64,000 nucleotides of DNA from Acetomicrobium thermoterrenum DSM 13490 (GTDB lineage Bacteria > Synergistota > Synergistia > Synergistales > Acetomicrobiaceae): the NCBI RefSeq assembly GCF_900107215.1, contig NZ_FNPD01000009.1:37329-101328 (forward strand), read 5' to 3'. A model generated the notes under the pieces. The model was not told where the DNA came from. It searched no databases and saw nothing but the letters and a program-made list of their open reading frames with translations. Position 1 is the first letter of the stretch. The number at the start of each line of letters is the position of its first letter. The position numbers and the translations under genes are program-made. Positions 1 through 8,349 of the stretch are shown here, one piece after another.

Positions 1-434
1 GGGCCGATGTAAGTGGAGCCATCATCGGCCTTATGTCTGGTTATCTCCACTTTGGGGTAGGGATCCCTGGTAATTTTAATATAGGGATAACGTTCTCCCA
101 TTTTAAGTTCTATATTGAAAAAAGGTTGATAATGCTTTATCAAACGGGCTTCAACAACTAGGGCTTCTGCCTCCGTTTCCGTCCTTATGAAGGATATGTC
201 TCTGATTAGCTCCACGAGCTTTCTCAATCTTGGGGAGGCAAACCCATTATGTCGAAAATATGACGAAACTCTTTTTTTCAGGGATTTAGCCTTCCCGACA
301 TACAATATCTTGTCTTCCTCGCCGTGAAATATATAAACCCCCGGCCTGTTCGGAAGGTTTCTTACCTTTTCAGATAAATAAGTTGGCACGCTTTGTTCGA
401 CTTCTTTTTTTCTGGGCATCTTATATTTTCCCAT
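1..434 (-). CDS. uvrC: Excinuclease ABC subunit C, N-terminal part (cut by window edge)
   Basis: This is the first ~145 residues of UvrC, the nuclease that makes both incisions in UvrABC nucleotide excision repair. The GIY-YIG domain is visible: RPGVYIF, then the YVGKAKSLKKRVSSYF block, then TEAEALVVEARLIK, ending at DDGSTYIGP. The rest lies off the left edge. I placed the start at the ATG at 434 (reading MGKYKMPRKK), 3 bases after GGAGG at 438-442. The next in-frame ATG, at 419, is 18 bases from that site, so the start is uncertain by five codons. It diverges from cysS. Confidence 0.93.
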   Translation of the reverse strand, partial: MGKYKMPRKKEVEQSVPTYLSEKVRNLPNRPGVYIFHGEEDKILYVGKAKSLKKRVSSYFRHNGFASPRLRKLVELIRDISFIRTETEAEALVVEARLIKHYQPFFNIELKMGERYPYIKITRDPYPKVEITRHKADDGSTYIG

Positions 435-515
435 CTACCTCCGGGCTTCCTAATTCTTCGTTCTTATTATAGGATTATTATTGGGATTTTGTCATATAAG
501 AAGGGAGAGAGCAAC

Positions 516-1943
516 ATGGGTTTAGTATTATATAACGACCTAACGCGACGTAAGGAGGAGTTCGCTCCTGTAAGTCCGGGCAGAATCGGCTTTTACGTTT
601 GTGGCCCAACCGTTTACGATTACATACACATCGGTAACGCAAGACCCTTTGTCGTCTTCGATGCCCTGAGACGATACATGGAATACAAAGGTTTCGAGGT
701 CATTTATGTGCAAAACTTCACGGATATAGATGACAAGATGATTAATAAAGCTAATCAACTCGGAATAACCGTCAAAGAACTAGCCGAACAATTCATAGAA
801 GCCTATTTCGAGGACATTATACCATTGGGAGTAAGACAAGCTACAATACATCCAAAAGCTACAGAGCACATTGACGACATCATTCGACTCATATCCCGCA
901 TTATAGAAAATGGGCATGCTTATATCATAGATGGTAACGTTTACTTCGATGTCAAAAGTTATCCCAATTATGGAAAGTTGTCCGGTCAAAGCTTGGAAGA
1001 ACTCCAGGCAGGGGCAAGAATTGAAGTTGACGAAAGAAAAAGACACCCTCTTGATTTTGTCCTATGGAAGGCCAAAAAGGAAGGCGAGCCCTGGTGGGAC
1101 AGTCCTTGGGGTCACGGAAGACCGGGATGGCACGTAGAATGCAGTGCCATGGCCATGAAATATTTAGGTGATACCATCGATATTCATGGAGGAGGAAGTG
1201 ATCTTATCTTTCCGCATCACGAAAACGAAATTGCCCAAGCGGAGGCGGCAACGGGTAAACAGTTTGTGAGATTCTGGATACACAATGGTTATCTATTGAT
1301 AAACAAAGAAAAGATGTCCAAATCTTTAGGCAACATTCTCACCGTACGCGAGATTAGGAAGAACTTCCAGCCCTTGGCCGTAAGGCTTTTCATATTGGCT
1401 GCCCACTACAGAAGTCCCCTCGATTTCTCGGACGACTCTCTAATTCAGGCCACAAAAAGCTTGCAGCGACTTCGCAATTGTTATTCCGATCTCTTGTTTT
1501 ATATGGAGCGAAGCCAAGAAAAAAATACTCCCGATACGTGGCTCGAGGATGTCGTAAATAATGGTTACAAGAGGTTTTGCAACGCCCTGGACGATGATTT
1601 CAATACGGCCGGAGCGTTGGGAGCGGTTTTCGAAGTTGTCAGAGATCTGAATAATTATTTGAAGGAAAATGAGACATTAGATAAACAGGCCTTGATCAAG
1701 TCCAAGGATTTTTTTGAAACCGTTGAGAACATATTAGGAGTTATTGGAATAAATACGATAGGAGAAGAGTTTGCCGGAACATTATCGAGCAGTGAGATCG
1801 AAGGGCTCATAAAAGAAAGGGAGGCGGCGAGAAAAAAACGGGATTTCGCAAGGGCAGATGCTATACGGAACGAACTGGCCTCTAAAGGGATAATATTGGA
1901 AGATACTCCTCTAGGTACGCGTTGGAAAAAGAAAGAACAATGA
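516..1943 (+). CDS. cysS: Cysteinyl-tRNA synthetase
   Basis: Class I aminoacyl-tRNA synthetase that charges tRNA-Cys in the cytoplasm. The 475-residue product has the HIGH-type motif (DYIHIGNARPFVVFD), zinc-ligand regions including CGPTVYDY and WHVECSAM, the HHENEIAQAEA segment, and the KMSKSLGN loop. The ATG at 516 follows AAGGGAGA at a good distance and gives the family N-terminus (GLVLYNDLTRRKEEF). The frame is open further upstream, but that extension overlaps the uvrC 5' end and is not conserved-looking. It converges on the response regulator gene, with about 30 bases between the two stop codons. Confidence 0.97.
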   Translation: MGLVLYNDLTRRKEEFAPVSPGRIGFYVCGPTVYDYIHIGNARPFVVFDALRRYMEYKGFEVIYVQNFTDIDDKMINKANQLGITVKELAEQFIEAYFEDIIPLGVRQATIHPKATEHIDDIIRLISRIIENGHAYIIDGNVYFDVKSYPNYGKLSGQSLEELQAGARIEVDERKRHPLDFVLWKAKKEGEPWWDSPWGHGRPGWHVECSAMAMKYLGDTIDIHGGGSDLIFPHHENEIAQAEAATGKQFVRFWIHNGYLLINKEKMSKSLGNILTVREIRKNFQPLAVRLFILAAHYRSPLDFSDDSLIQATKSLQRLRNCYSDLLFYMERSQEKNTPDTWLEDVVNNGYKRFCNALDDDFNTAGALGAVFEVVRDLNNYLKENETLDKQALIKSKDFFETVENILGVIGINTIGEEFAGTLSSSEIEGLIKEREAARKKRDFARADAIRNELASKGIILEDTPLGTRWKKKEQ

Positions 1944-1973
1944 TAGAGAGGTTTGCGCCCTCAAATATTACAA

Positions 1974-2660
1974 TTACTGCGTTTTGCCGAGGATTTCGTA
2001 AAATTGGTCGGGGCTGTATTGAGCAAGCCCCGCCTTCCACGCAAAAACGGCGGCCTGCGTTCTGTCGGGAAAATCGAGTTTCTTCAGAATGCGACTGACG
2101 TGGTTTTTAACGGTTTTTTCGGACAAAAACATTATCTGAGCGATATTCTGGTTTGAAAAGCCCTGGGATAACCAATAGAGGACTTCCTTCTCCCGTGGAG
2201 TAAGGTGATCAAGTTGAGCTGTATCTTTCTCGATTAGCGAGACAGGTTTTTTGTATGTCTCCAATCTTGGATCATTATAAGGATCGGCCTTGGCCACGTT
2301 ACGAATTGCCGACAAAAGATCCTCTGCCTTGGAAGATTTCAGTATACACCCATATATGCCTAACTTCCTCAGATTCTGCAATCTATCGTGATAATTATTC
2401 TCTTTGGAAGTCAATAAAACACACCTGAAGGGCGCAAACTCTTTGGAGAGTTCGGGGATGGGTCCAATGCTACCTTTATCCAGAAGCTCATCGTCATACA
2501 CAATGACATCTGGGCGCAGGGAACTAATAACATCCCGCATCTCTTCAGCACGGCATATCTCTCCCACCACCGAAATATCCATTTCCAACTCCAACACACG
2601 CTTTATGCATTCACGATATAATCTATGCCTGTTTGCGATGACTACTTTAATAGTCTGCAA
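1974..2660 (-). CDS. NarL/LuxR-family response regulator with degenerate receiver domain
   Basis: A 228-residue DNA-binding protein with an N-terminal receiver-like domain (about 1-125) and a C-terminal LuxR/GerE helix-turn-helix (about 150-210; LTPREKEVLYWLSQG and SEKTVKNHVSRILKKL). The phospho-acceptor position (D56 in VIVYDD), T84 and K108 are kept. The acidic pair that normally binds Mg2+ near the N-terminus is replaced by Asn10-Arg11 (VVIANRHRL), so phosphorylation may be weak or absent. No histidine kinase is adjacent. The TTG start at 2660 is supported by AAGGAGG eight bases upstream. That ribosome site begins right after the CCA end of tRNA-Sec, so the two are probably one transcript. 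Targets cannot be inferred. Confidence 0.85.
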   Translation of the reverse strand: MQTIKVVIANRHRLYRECIKRVLELEMDISVVGEICRAEEMRDVISSLRPDVIVYDDELLDKGSIGPIPELSKEFAPFRCVLLTSKENNYHDRLQNLRKLGIYGCILKSSKAEDLLSAIRNVAKADPYNDPRLETYKKPVSLIEKDTAQLDHLTPREKEVLYWLSQGFSNQNIAQIMFLSEKTVKNHVSRILKKLDFPDRTQAAVFAWKAGLAQYSPDQFYEILGKTQ

Positions 2661-2675
2661 TAGGTTAATCCTCCT

Positions 2676-2773
2676 TGGCGGAGGCGCGTGGGGATCGAAC
2701 CCACCCGGGCCAGCCCTCACTGACCCACACCAGATTTGAAGTCTGGGGGCCGCACCAGCGACCAACCGCCTCC
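2676..2773 (-). tRNA. selC: tRNA-Sec (anticodon TCA), selC
   Basis: A 98-base gene including an encoded CCA. The minus strand starts GGAGGCGG and ends CGCCTCC-G-CCA. The anticodon arm is CCAGACTTCAAATCTGG, giving TCA, which reads UGA. A long G/C-rich variable arm and the large overall size fit selenocysteine tRNA rather than a suppressor tRNA. The T arm carries GGTTCGATCC. It sits 21 bases after the sigma factor stop and 15 bases before the response regulator start. Its presence means the genome can decode UGA as selenocysteine, provided selA, selB and selD lie elsewhere. They are not in this window. Confidence 0.95.
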
Positions 2774-2794
2774 TCGATCCCTTAAATATTATAG

Positions 2795-3280
2795 TCATTC
2801 CCCTTCCTTGTCCAGTTTCATTAAAAGCCTTGCCTTCTTCCTGACCCTTGTTATAGCATTCTCCGTCTTTTTGTACGGCCATGACAACAGATTCGCAGCG
2901 TCTGCGATATTGCCGCTGATTAGGAGGGCCCTTAAAGCCTCCCTCTCCATTGACGTCAACAAATCGAACAGATCTTTCAAAAACTCCTTTTGTTTCAACT
3001 TCTCATCCACGTCCAAATCGTCCGATACTTCCGCTGCAGCGTCCAAAGAAACGTAATCCTTCGTCTTGTTTTTTCTCAAGTAGGATATCATGGCATTACG
3101 GACGCAGGTTCTTGCAAATGCCGGAAAATGCCCTCTATTTTCATCATATTTTCTAATAGCGTGATATAATCCTATATAACCTTCTTGAACCAAATCTTCT
3201 TTCAAATGTGGGTCGCCGTTAGACAGCATAGAAGCCATCTTCAACACTAGAGGCATATAATTGATAAATATTTTGTTCAA
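2795..3280 (-). CDS. Small sigma-70 family RNA polymerase sigma factor (SigH-like)
   Basis: A 161-residue sigma factor with region 2 (about 18-75; DLVQEGYIGLYHAIRKYDENRGHF and FARTCVRNAMISYLRK) and a region-4 helix-turn-helix (about 105-155; SMEREALRAL then ITRVRKKARLLM). Region 1.1 and a full region 3 are absent. It resembles Spo0H/SigH-type alternative factors more than ECF factors because the region 2 core is of the DLVQEG type. The likely start is the TTG at 3280, ten bases after AAGGAG. It is followed closely by tRNA-Sec and the response regulator. The regulon is unknown and no anti-sigma gene is adjacent. Confidence 0.85.
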   Translation of the reverse strand: MNKIFINYMPLVLKMASMLSNGDPHLKEDLVQEGYIGLYHAIRKYDENRGHFPAFARTCVRNAMISYLRKNKTKDYVSLDAAAEVSDDLDVDEKLKQKEFLKDLFDLLTSMEREALRALLISGNIADAANLLSWPYKKTENAITRVRKKARLLMKLDKEGE

Positions 3281-3326
3281 CCCAATAATGCTCCTTTCAT
3301 TTCATTGCCGATAGGAGGTCTGATAT

Positions 3327-4160
3327 ATGATGACGGATATTATAGAAAAACTGAAGGCCGAAAGCTACAGAAAAAACGATAACGTCGTTATTCCTTTTGA
3401 ATCTATAAAAAATTTATCGAAGGAGTACAAGACGCCCGTCAAATCGATAGAAATAGAGCTTCTCGAAAACGGCTTAATTCCAGAACGTTACGAGAGAAAC
3501 ATTGGCACTTACGGAATATCTGGACAACTCGTTTTATTAAAGAGCAAAATCCTTATAGTAGGCTGTGGCGGCTTAGGAGGGTGGAACATAGAAATATTGG
3601 CACGAGCAGGCGTTGGATATCTGCGATTGGTAGATGGCGATCGCTTCGAACCACACAACCTAAATAGGCAAATCATTGCAACCGAAAATGATCTATATAA
3701 ACCCAAAGCTCTTATTGCTGCCAAAAGGGTTAAAAATATAAACTCCGGGATTGAAGCGGAAGCTTGTTCGTGCATGTTCGACGAAAGTACAGCCCAAGGG
3801 TTGGTGGATGGAATGGATCTAGCTATAGACGCTTTGGATAACAACCGCTCCAGATTCCTTCTTTTCCAGGTCTGCAAAGCAAAAGGAATACCTGTCGTTC
3901 ACGGCGCCATAGGAGGATTTGTGGGACAACTGAAGGTGGTAATGCCTGGAGAGTCGCATCCCTTGGAAGCTTTTGGTAACGACGCTCCAGACAAAGGAAT
4001 AGAGGTAAAACTCGGCAACCCTCCCCAAACACCAGCCTTAATAGCTACTTTGCAGGCCAACGAAGCTATTAAGCTACTTTTAAAAAAAGAGGGGTTATTG
4101 ACAGATCATCTGTTGTGGATCGACCTCGAGCATAACGAATGGATGCGTTTGAAATTATGA
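3327..4160 (+). CDS. ThiF/MoeB/HesA-family adenylyltransferase-like protein
   Basis: A 277-residue E1-like protein. A Rossmann adenylation domain starts near residue 70 (ILIVGCGGLGGWNIEILARAG), followed by VDGDRFEPHNLNRQ (nucleotide and Arg contacts) and DALDNNRSRFLL. Family members adenylate the C-terminal glycine of ThiS, MoaD or similar sulfur carriers. Two differences stand out. The two CxxC zinc pairs of MoeB/ThiF are missing. There is also an extra ~65-residue N-terminal region that includes KTPVKSIEIELLENGLIPERYERN. No thiS- or moaD-like gene is nearby, so the partner is unknown. The start ATG follows AGGAGG by eight bases. It is divergent from the sigma factor and convergent with punA. 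Confidence 0.85.
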   Translation: MMTDIIEKLKAESYRKNDNVVIPFESIKNLSKEYKTPVKSIEIELLENGLIPERYERNIGTYGISGQLVLLKSKILIVGCGGLGGWNIEILARAGVGYLRLVDGDRFEPHNLNRQIIATENDLYKPKALIAAKRVKNINSGIEAEACSCMFDESTAQGLVDGMDLAIDALDNNRSRFLLFQVCKAKGIPVVHGAIGGFVGQLKVVMPGESHPLEAFGNDAPDKGIEVKLGNPPQTPALIATLQANEAIKLLLKKEGLLTDHLLWIDLEHNEWMRLKL

Positions 4161-4175
4161 TTACTCTTTGCGGGA

Positions 4176-5000
4176 CTATCCGCTACAATAATTGCAAAGA
4201 CCACGTAAAAGGACCTTTAATTTTTTCGATGCTTTTTTCATTTCTTCCAACACTTCTTCATGGGTTAACGGTTTAGCCTCCATCCCTGCAGCATAATTCG
4301 CGACGCATGAAATGGCACATACTCTCATGCCCATCTGCCTAGCCACCATGGCTTCCGGAACAGTAGACATGCCCACCACATCTGCTCCCATTATTCGTGC
4401 CATTCTGATCTCAGCAGGAGTCTCGAAAGAAGGCCCGCTGAAGGCTATGTATACACCCCGTTTTAACGATATGCCGTTATCGGATGCTATTTTTTCGCAA
4501 TGCTTCATTAATTCTTCATCGTAAAGAAAGGTCATATCCGGAAACCGCGGCTCAAAACCATCTAAATCTTTTCTTCTCAAAGGATTGACGCCCATGAAGT
4601 TTATGTGATCATATGTCAACACCAGATCGCCCGGAGACAGCCCATAATTGATGCCTCCGGAGGCGTTGGTCAATATTAGAGTTTTCACACCAAGCATGCC
4701 GCAAACGCGTACAGGAAAAGTCACTTCATCCATGGAATAGCCTTCGTAATAGTGCACCCTCCCATTCATCGTTACGACGTAATTTTTACCTATATTTCCG
4801 CAGACCAGCTGCCCGGCATGGCCGGGAACAGTGGATTCGGGCCAAAAGGGAATGTCTTTGTAGGGTATTACTATCGAACTTTCGATTTCTTCGACGAAAT
4901 CGCCAAGACCGGAACCCAAGACTATAGCCATCTCTGGAGTTTTTGGAATATTTTCCTGCAGAAAATTCACTGCTTCAACTATTTTTTCCCTGTATGTCAA
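4176..5000 (-). CDS. punA: Purine-nucleoside phosphorylase, type I (trimeric)
   Basis: Cleaves inosine or guanosine with phosphate to the free base and ribose 1-phosphate. The 274-residue protein has the low-molecular-mass PNP hallmarks: VLGSGLGDF near residue 27, HAGQLVCG, GRVHYYEGY, the TNASGGIN block, and GMSTVPEAMVARQMGMRV. It lies 27 bases after deoB, which converts ribose 1-phosphate to ribose 5-phosphate, so the two are one salvage unit. The start ATG at 5000 follows a GAGGAG-type ribosome site. Confidence 0.95.
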   Translation of the reverse strand: MTYREKIVEAVNFLQENIPKTPEMAIVLGSGLGDFVEEIESSIVIPYKDIPFWPESTVPGHAGQLVCGNIGKNYVVTMNGRVHYYEGYSMDEVTFPVRVCGMLGVKTLILTNASGGINYGLSPGDLVLTYDHINFMGVNPLRRKDLDGFEPRFPDMTFLYDEELMKHCEKIASDNGISLKRGVYIAFSGPSFETPAEIRMARIMGADVVGMSTVPEAMVARQMGMRVCAISCVANYAAGMEAKPLTHEEVLEEMKKASKKLKVLLRGLCNYCSG

Positions 5001-5027
5001 GAATGCTCACTCCTCATTATGTAATAT

Positions 5028-6197
5028 CTAGCGCTTTAAGATCTCAGGAGCCAAAGATATGCCATCCAATTCCCTATCATCAACTCCATAAATATCCGCC
5101 AAAGTCTTTCCAAGACAACAAAATCCGTTGCAGGTCCCGAAGTTTCCTGGACGAACCATGTCCCCATAGAATAGCAATGGAACATATTCTCTACTGTGGT
5201 CAGTGCTTTTAGTGAGAGGATCATTACCATGATCGGCAGAGATAATCAATAAGTCAGTCGGTCGCATGCCCTCTATAAATGTCACGAGCCAATCGTCGAA
5301 CTTGAGCAAAGCTTTAGCATAACCGGGAGGATCATTGCGATGACCGTATTTCATGTCGAAGTCAATTAAATTGCAAAATAGCAACCCGTTAAAGTCTTTA
5401 TCTTGGTACTCCTTAAGGTATTCCATACATTCATCGTTATTAGAGCAGTGTATTGGTTTCGTGATACCACGATTGGCGAAAATGTCATCGAGCTTGCCTA
5501 AAGTTATAACGTCATAACCGCTCATCGACAGCTTGTCAAGAAGCGTGTCCTTAGGCGGGGGGAGCGAAAAATCCCTTCTACGCGGTGTTCTGTAAAACTT
5601 CCCAGGAGTTCCTGCAAAGGGCCTAGCTATAACGCGAGCCACGCCATTTGGACCCTGCAGTAAATTGCGCGCTATCCTACACCATTCGTATAAGGTTTCA
5701 ACGGGTACTACATCTTCATGTGCAGCAATCTGAAAGACGCTATCCGCAGACGTATAGACTATGGGGCAACCGGTCTTCAGATGTTCCGGGCCGAGATCTT
5801 CTATTATCATCGTTCCCGACGCGGGATAATTTCCCAAGATGTCTCGTCCGATTGCTTGTTTAAAGCTTTCTATTACTTCGCTTGGAAAACCTTTTGGGAA
5901 AGTTGGAAAGGGTTTGGTTAAAATAATTCCTGACAGTTCCCAATGCCCCGTCGTCGTATCTTTGCCAGCCGAAAGCTCGCGCAGCCTTCCAACAGCTGCC
6001 AAAGGAGGCCACATGACGGCCGTTCCTGGCAAATCGACAATCAAGGGCAATCCCAATTTACCGAGGTTAACCAAATTAATGCCTCCCATAGCTAAAGCCA
6101 CATGATAGGCAGTATTGCTGCCTTCATCACCGTAACAATTCGCGTCAGGAGACTCACCTATGCCGTACCCGTCTAGAATTATTATAAAAGTCCTCAA
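5028..6197 (-). CDS. deoB: Phosphopentomutase
   Basis: Alkaline-phosphatase-superfamily mutase that interconverts (deoxy)ribose 1- and 5-phosphate and links nucleoside breakdown to the pentose phosphate pathway. Metal-site motifs are visible: IILDGYGIGESPDA at the N-terminus, TTGHWELSG with the active-site Thr, and SADHGNDP plus DHSREYVPLL near the C-terminus. The TTG at 6197 is chosen as start because GGAGGT lies seven bases before it. The upstream in-frame ATG at 6215 would place the ribosome site inside the gene. It sits between xerD and punA. Confidence 0.94.
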   Translation of the reverse strand: MRTFIIILDGYGIGESPDANCYGDEGSNTAYHVALAMGGINLVNLGKLGLPLIVDLPGTAVMWPPLAAVGRLRELSAGKDTTTGHWELSGIILTKPFPTFPKGFPSEVIESFKQAIGRDILGNYPASGTMIIEDLGPEHLKTGCPIVYTSADSVFQIAAHEDVVPVETLYEWCRIARNLLQGPNGVARVIARPFAGTPGKFYRTPRRRDFSLPPPKDTLLDKLSMSGYDVITLGKLDDIFANRGITKPIHCSNNDECMEYLKEYQDKDFNGLLFCNLIDFDMKYGHRNDPPGYAKALLKFDDWLVTFIEGMRPTDLLIISADHGNDPLTKSTDHSREYVPLLFYGDMVRPGNFGTCNGFCCLGKTLADIYGVDDRELDGISLAPEILKR

Positions 6198-6218
6198 TGA
6201 AATACCTCCAATCATGGG

Positions 6219-7118
6219 TTAAGCTCTGGGATGGCATTTATCGTATATGTCGCGTAGCTCCAAATCAAGATGGGTATATCGTTCCGTTGTTGATATTGAA
6301 GCATGGCCTAAAAGTTCCTGTAGTGTTCTTAGATCCAGTCCCCGCCTCAACATATGAGTAGCCAGCGAATGACGCAACACGTGGGGATGAAGCCTTACGG
6401 ACGGTATTCCTGCCGTCTTTCCTCTTCGCCGAATAACCCTCCACAGGTCCTCTCTATGCAGTTTTCTTCCCGTCCTTGTCAAAAATAACCAACGTTCTTC
6501 TCTCCTGTTAAGAAGTGGCCGTATGGCATCGACATAATGTCTCAACTTTTCTTTCACGGAACCAAGTAAAGGAACTACCCTCTCCTTATCGCCTTTTCCT
6601 ATCACTCTAAGGGTTCCGGCACGCCAGTCTATATCTTCAAGGGCTAGAGAACAAACCTCTGAGGCTCTTAATCCACAACCGTAAGCCAATTCAAACAAAG
6701 TTTCATCTCGCCCCCCAAGAACAGACCCGTCTCTGCAGGAAGAAATCAGGCGCTCTATTTCTCCTTCGCTCAAAATTCGAGGCAACTTTTGCTCCTTAGA
6801 GGGCAATGATGGCAACCACTGTTCGCCGTCAACCCACCCTTCTATGGTCAGATAGCGATTCCAAGATCGTATAGCCGCAGCATATCGTTGCAGAGAAGCT
6901 TTGGATTTTCCTTCCGATGCCATCGCCTTTAAAAAACGTGACATATATTCGTGCCTGGGAGGGATTGGATCCAGATTTTGATTGCTGCAAAACTTGATCC
7001 ATTTGGCTATATCGGTCATATAAGCTTCTATGGTGTTTTCGCTATAACCCCTTTCCAGGCGCAGGTAGCCTGCAAAGTCGCGGACCAGCTTATGACTTTC
7101 TTCAGGCACCTCTATCAT
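6219..7118 (-). CDS. xerD: Tyrosine recombinase XerC/XerD
   Basis: A 299-residue site-specific recombinase that resolves chromosome dimers at dif. It has an N-terminal SAM-like core-binding domain (about 5-90, FAGYLRLERGYSENTI) and a C-terminal catalytic domain. The catalytic set is complete: Arg in YGCGLRASEV, Lys in GKGDKERVVP, the HVLRHSLATHML box, His in LLGHASI, and the Tyr nucleophile in STTERYTH. With the second Xer gene not visible, XerC and XerD cannot be separated. No integrase-like accessory genes are nearby, which supports a housekeeping role. A long hairpin precedes the gene. Confidence 0.93.
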   Translation of the reverse strand: MIEVPEESHKLVRDFAGYLRLERGYSENTIEAYMTDIAKWIKFCSNQNLDPIPPRHEYMSRFLKAMASEGKSKASLQRYAAAIRSWNRYLTIEGWVDGEQWLPSLPSKEQKLPRILSEGEIERLISSCRDGSVLGGRDETLFELAYGCGLRASEVCSLALEDIDWRAGTLRVIGKGDKERVVPLLGSVKEKLRHYVDAIRPLLNRREERWLFLTRTGRKLHREDLWRVIRRRGKTAGIPSVRLHPHVLRHSLATHMLRRGLDLRTLQELLGHASISTTERYTHLDLELRDIYDKCHPRA

Positions 7119-7126
7119 CTCCCTTT

Positions 7127-7172
7127 AAAATAAACCTACGCCCTTTGAACATAGGGGGCGTAGGTTTATTTT
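7127..7172 (-). terminator. Strong long-stem terminator between NUDIX gene and xerD
   Basis: A 15-16 bp stem with a short loop: AAATAAACCTACGCCC pairs with GGGCGTAGGTTTATTT. The A/T ends give U runs in either direction, so it could work both ways. It lies after the NUDIX gene stop and just before xerD, separating the 2-oxoacid oxidoreductase transcript from xerD-deoB-punA. Confidence 0.8.
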
Positions 7173-7226
7173 ACATTAAAATTGAGCCTAAAAGCTCTTT
7201 TCTCCGGGATAAGGGATTGCAAATGA

Positions 7227-7766
7227 TCATTGATCCCTGCGACGATTCAAATACCACATTAGCGCTGCAAAAGTTTTTGCGTCCTCAATTTTTTTGGCTT
7301 CGATAAGGCGTTGGCACTCTTTAGGAGCAACTATCACCTTTTCTATTATTTCATCTTCATCGCCATCTAACTTAGAAGGAAATATTTCCGTTGCATAGAA
7401 AAGATGAATTATCTCGTTCGCAAAACCGGGAGAAGAGTAAAAACTAGCGATGTGTTCTATATTTCTTGCATCGTATCCAACCTCTTCCCTAAGTTCGCGC
7501 TTTGCCGTCTCCGCTGGCGATTCTCCTTCTTCCATTATCCCAGCAGGTACTTCCAGCAACTCTCTTCCTGTCGCATATCTGAATTGGCGAACTAACACAA
7601 TTTCGCCTTTGTCATTAACAGCCAGAATTGCCACCGCCGGAGCATGTTTGACCACTTCTCTTCTGGTTACGTGGCCATTGGGCAACCTTACTTCATCGAC
7701 GCTTAATTTAACTATCTTTCCACTATAAACTTCCCTAGAAGATATACATTGCTCGTCTTTATCCAT
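7227..7766 (-). CDS. nudF: NUDIX hydrolase, ADP-ribose pyrophosphatase type
   Basis: Probably hydrolyses ADP-ribose to AMP and ribose 5-phosphate. The 179-residue protein carries a complete Nudix box around residues 78-100 (GIMEEGESPAETAKREL followed by REEVGY), preceded by LVRQFRYATGRELLEVPAG, which is typical of the ADPRase subfamily. It follows the gamma subunit gene of the 2-oxoacid oxidoreductase by two bases and is the last gene before the terminator, so it is probably the tail of that operon. In many bacteria this gene is instead next to xerD, as it nearly is here. Confidence 0.9.
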   Translation of the reverse strand: MDKDEQCISSREVYSGKIVKLSVDEVRLPNGHVTRREVVKHAPAVAILAVNDKGEIVLVRQFRYATGRELLEVPAGIMEEGESPAETAKRELREEVGYDARNIEHIASFYSSPGFANEIIHLFYATEIFPSKLDGDEDEIIEKVIVAPKECQRLIEAKKIEDAKTFAALMWYLNRRRDQ

Positions 7767-7768
7767 GA

Positions 7769-8335
7769 TTAAGAATTGGCCTGGGCTACGGACTGCTTAC
7801 CAACTTCCTGCCCCTTTTCAAAAGCTTTCATGTTGATCTCAAGAAGATGGGCTTTTTTCGCACCCAATATTTCTTTTACAGCTTCTTTAAGGGCATCCAC
7901 TGAAGCTATATCGGCAGCTTCCGCCAAAGCCCCAAGAACTACGATGTTTGCTACCTTCTCGTTGCCCAATTCCATAGCGATACTGTTTGCCTGCACTTTC
8001 ACTATATTTATATCATCCCGCGGATCATTGTAAGTGACGAGATCTTCGTTGTAAATTAAAACCCCTCCCTTTTTTAAGTTTCCAACAAACTTCGCAAGGG
8101 AAGGCTGATTCATGATGATCAGGACATCAGGAGAAGAAACCAGGGGAGAAGCTACCTCACCATCGCTTACAATGACACTGCAATTAGCCGTACCACCACG
8201 CATTTCCGGTCCATAAGAGGGAATCCACATCACATTATTGCCCTCGTTTAAAGCCGCATGAGCAACTATTTGACCTAGAAGCATTACCCCTTGGCCACCA
8301 AAACCTGCTGCAATCATTTCTCTATAAAAGCTCAT
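7769..8335 (-). CDS. 2-oxoacid:ferredoxin oxidoreductase, gamma subunit
   Basis: The gamma subunit (about 188 residues) of a heterotetrameric 2-oxoacid:ferredoxin oxidoreductase. Family signatures are AAGFGGQGVMLLGQ at the N-terminus and PSYGPEMRGGTANCSVIVSD. It takes part in CoA binding and inter-subunit contacts in the enzyme that oxidises a 2-oxoacid to an acyl-CoA with ferredoxin reduction. The ATG at 8335 is preferred over the GTG at 8344 because AGGTGA lies just before it. The gene order delta-alpha-beta-gamma is that of Kor/Vor-type enzymes. The substrate (branched-chain 2-oxoacid or 2-oxoglutarate) cannot be settled from sequence reading. Confidence 0.9.
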   Translation of the reverse strand: MSFYREMIAAGFGGQGVMLLGQIVAHAALNEGNNVMWIPSYGPEMRGGTANCSVIVSDGEVASPLVSSPDVLIIMNQPSLAKFVGNLKKGGVLIYNEDLVTYNDPRDDINIVKVQANSIAMELGNEKVANIVVLGALAEAADIASVDALKEAVKEILGAKKAHLLEINMKAFEKGQEVGKQSVAQANS

Positions 8336-8349
8336 CTGATTCACCTACC

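Noticed and set aside
435..515. T-box or other riboswitch before cysS
   Set aside because: The gap to the divergent uvrC is only about 80 bases and no T-box sequence or conserved stem is visible.
2676..2773. tRNA reading TCA as a serine or suppressor tRNA
   Set aside because: The acceptor is longer than normal, the size is 95 bases plus CCA and the anticodon is complementary to UGA. These fit selenocysteine tRNA, and a TGA-containing selenoprotein gene is present.
2660..2882. N-terminal extension of the response regulator through the tRNA-Sec gene
   Set aside because: The extension translates the tRNA, and a good ribosome site precedes the TTG at 2660.
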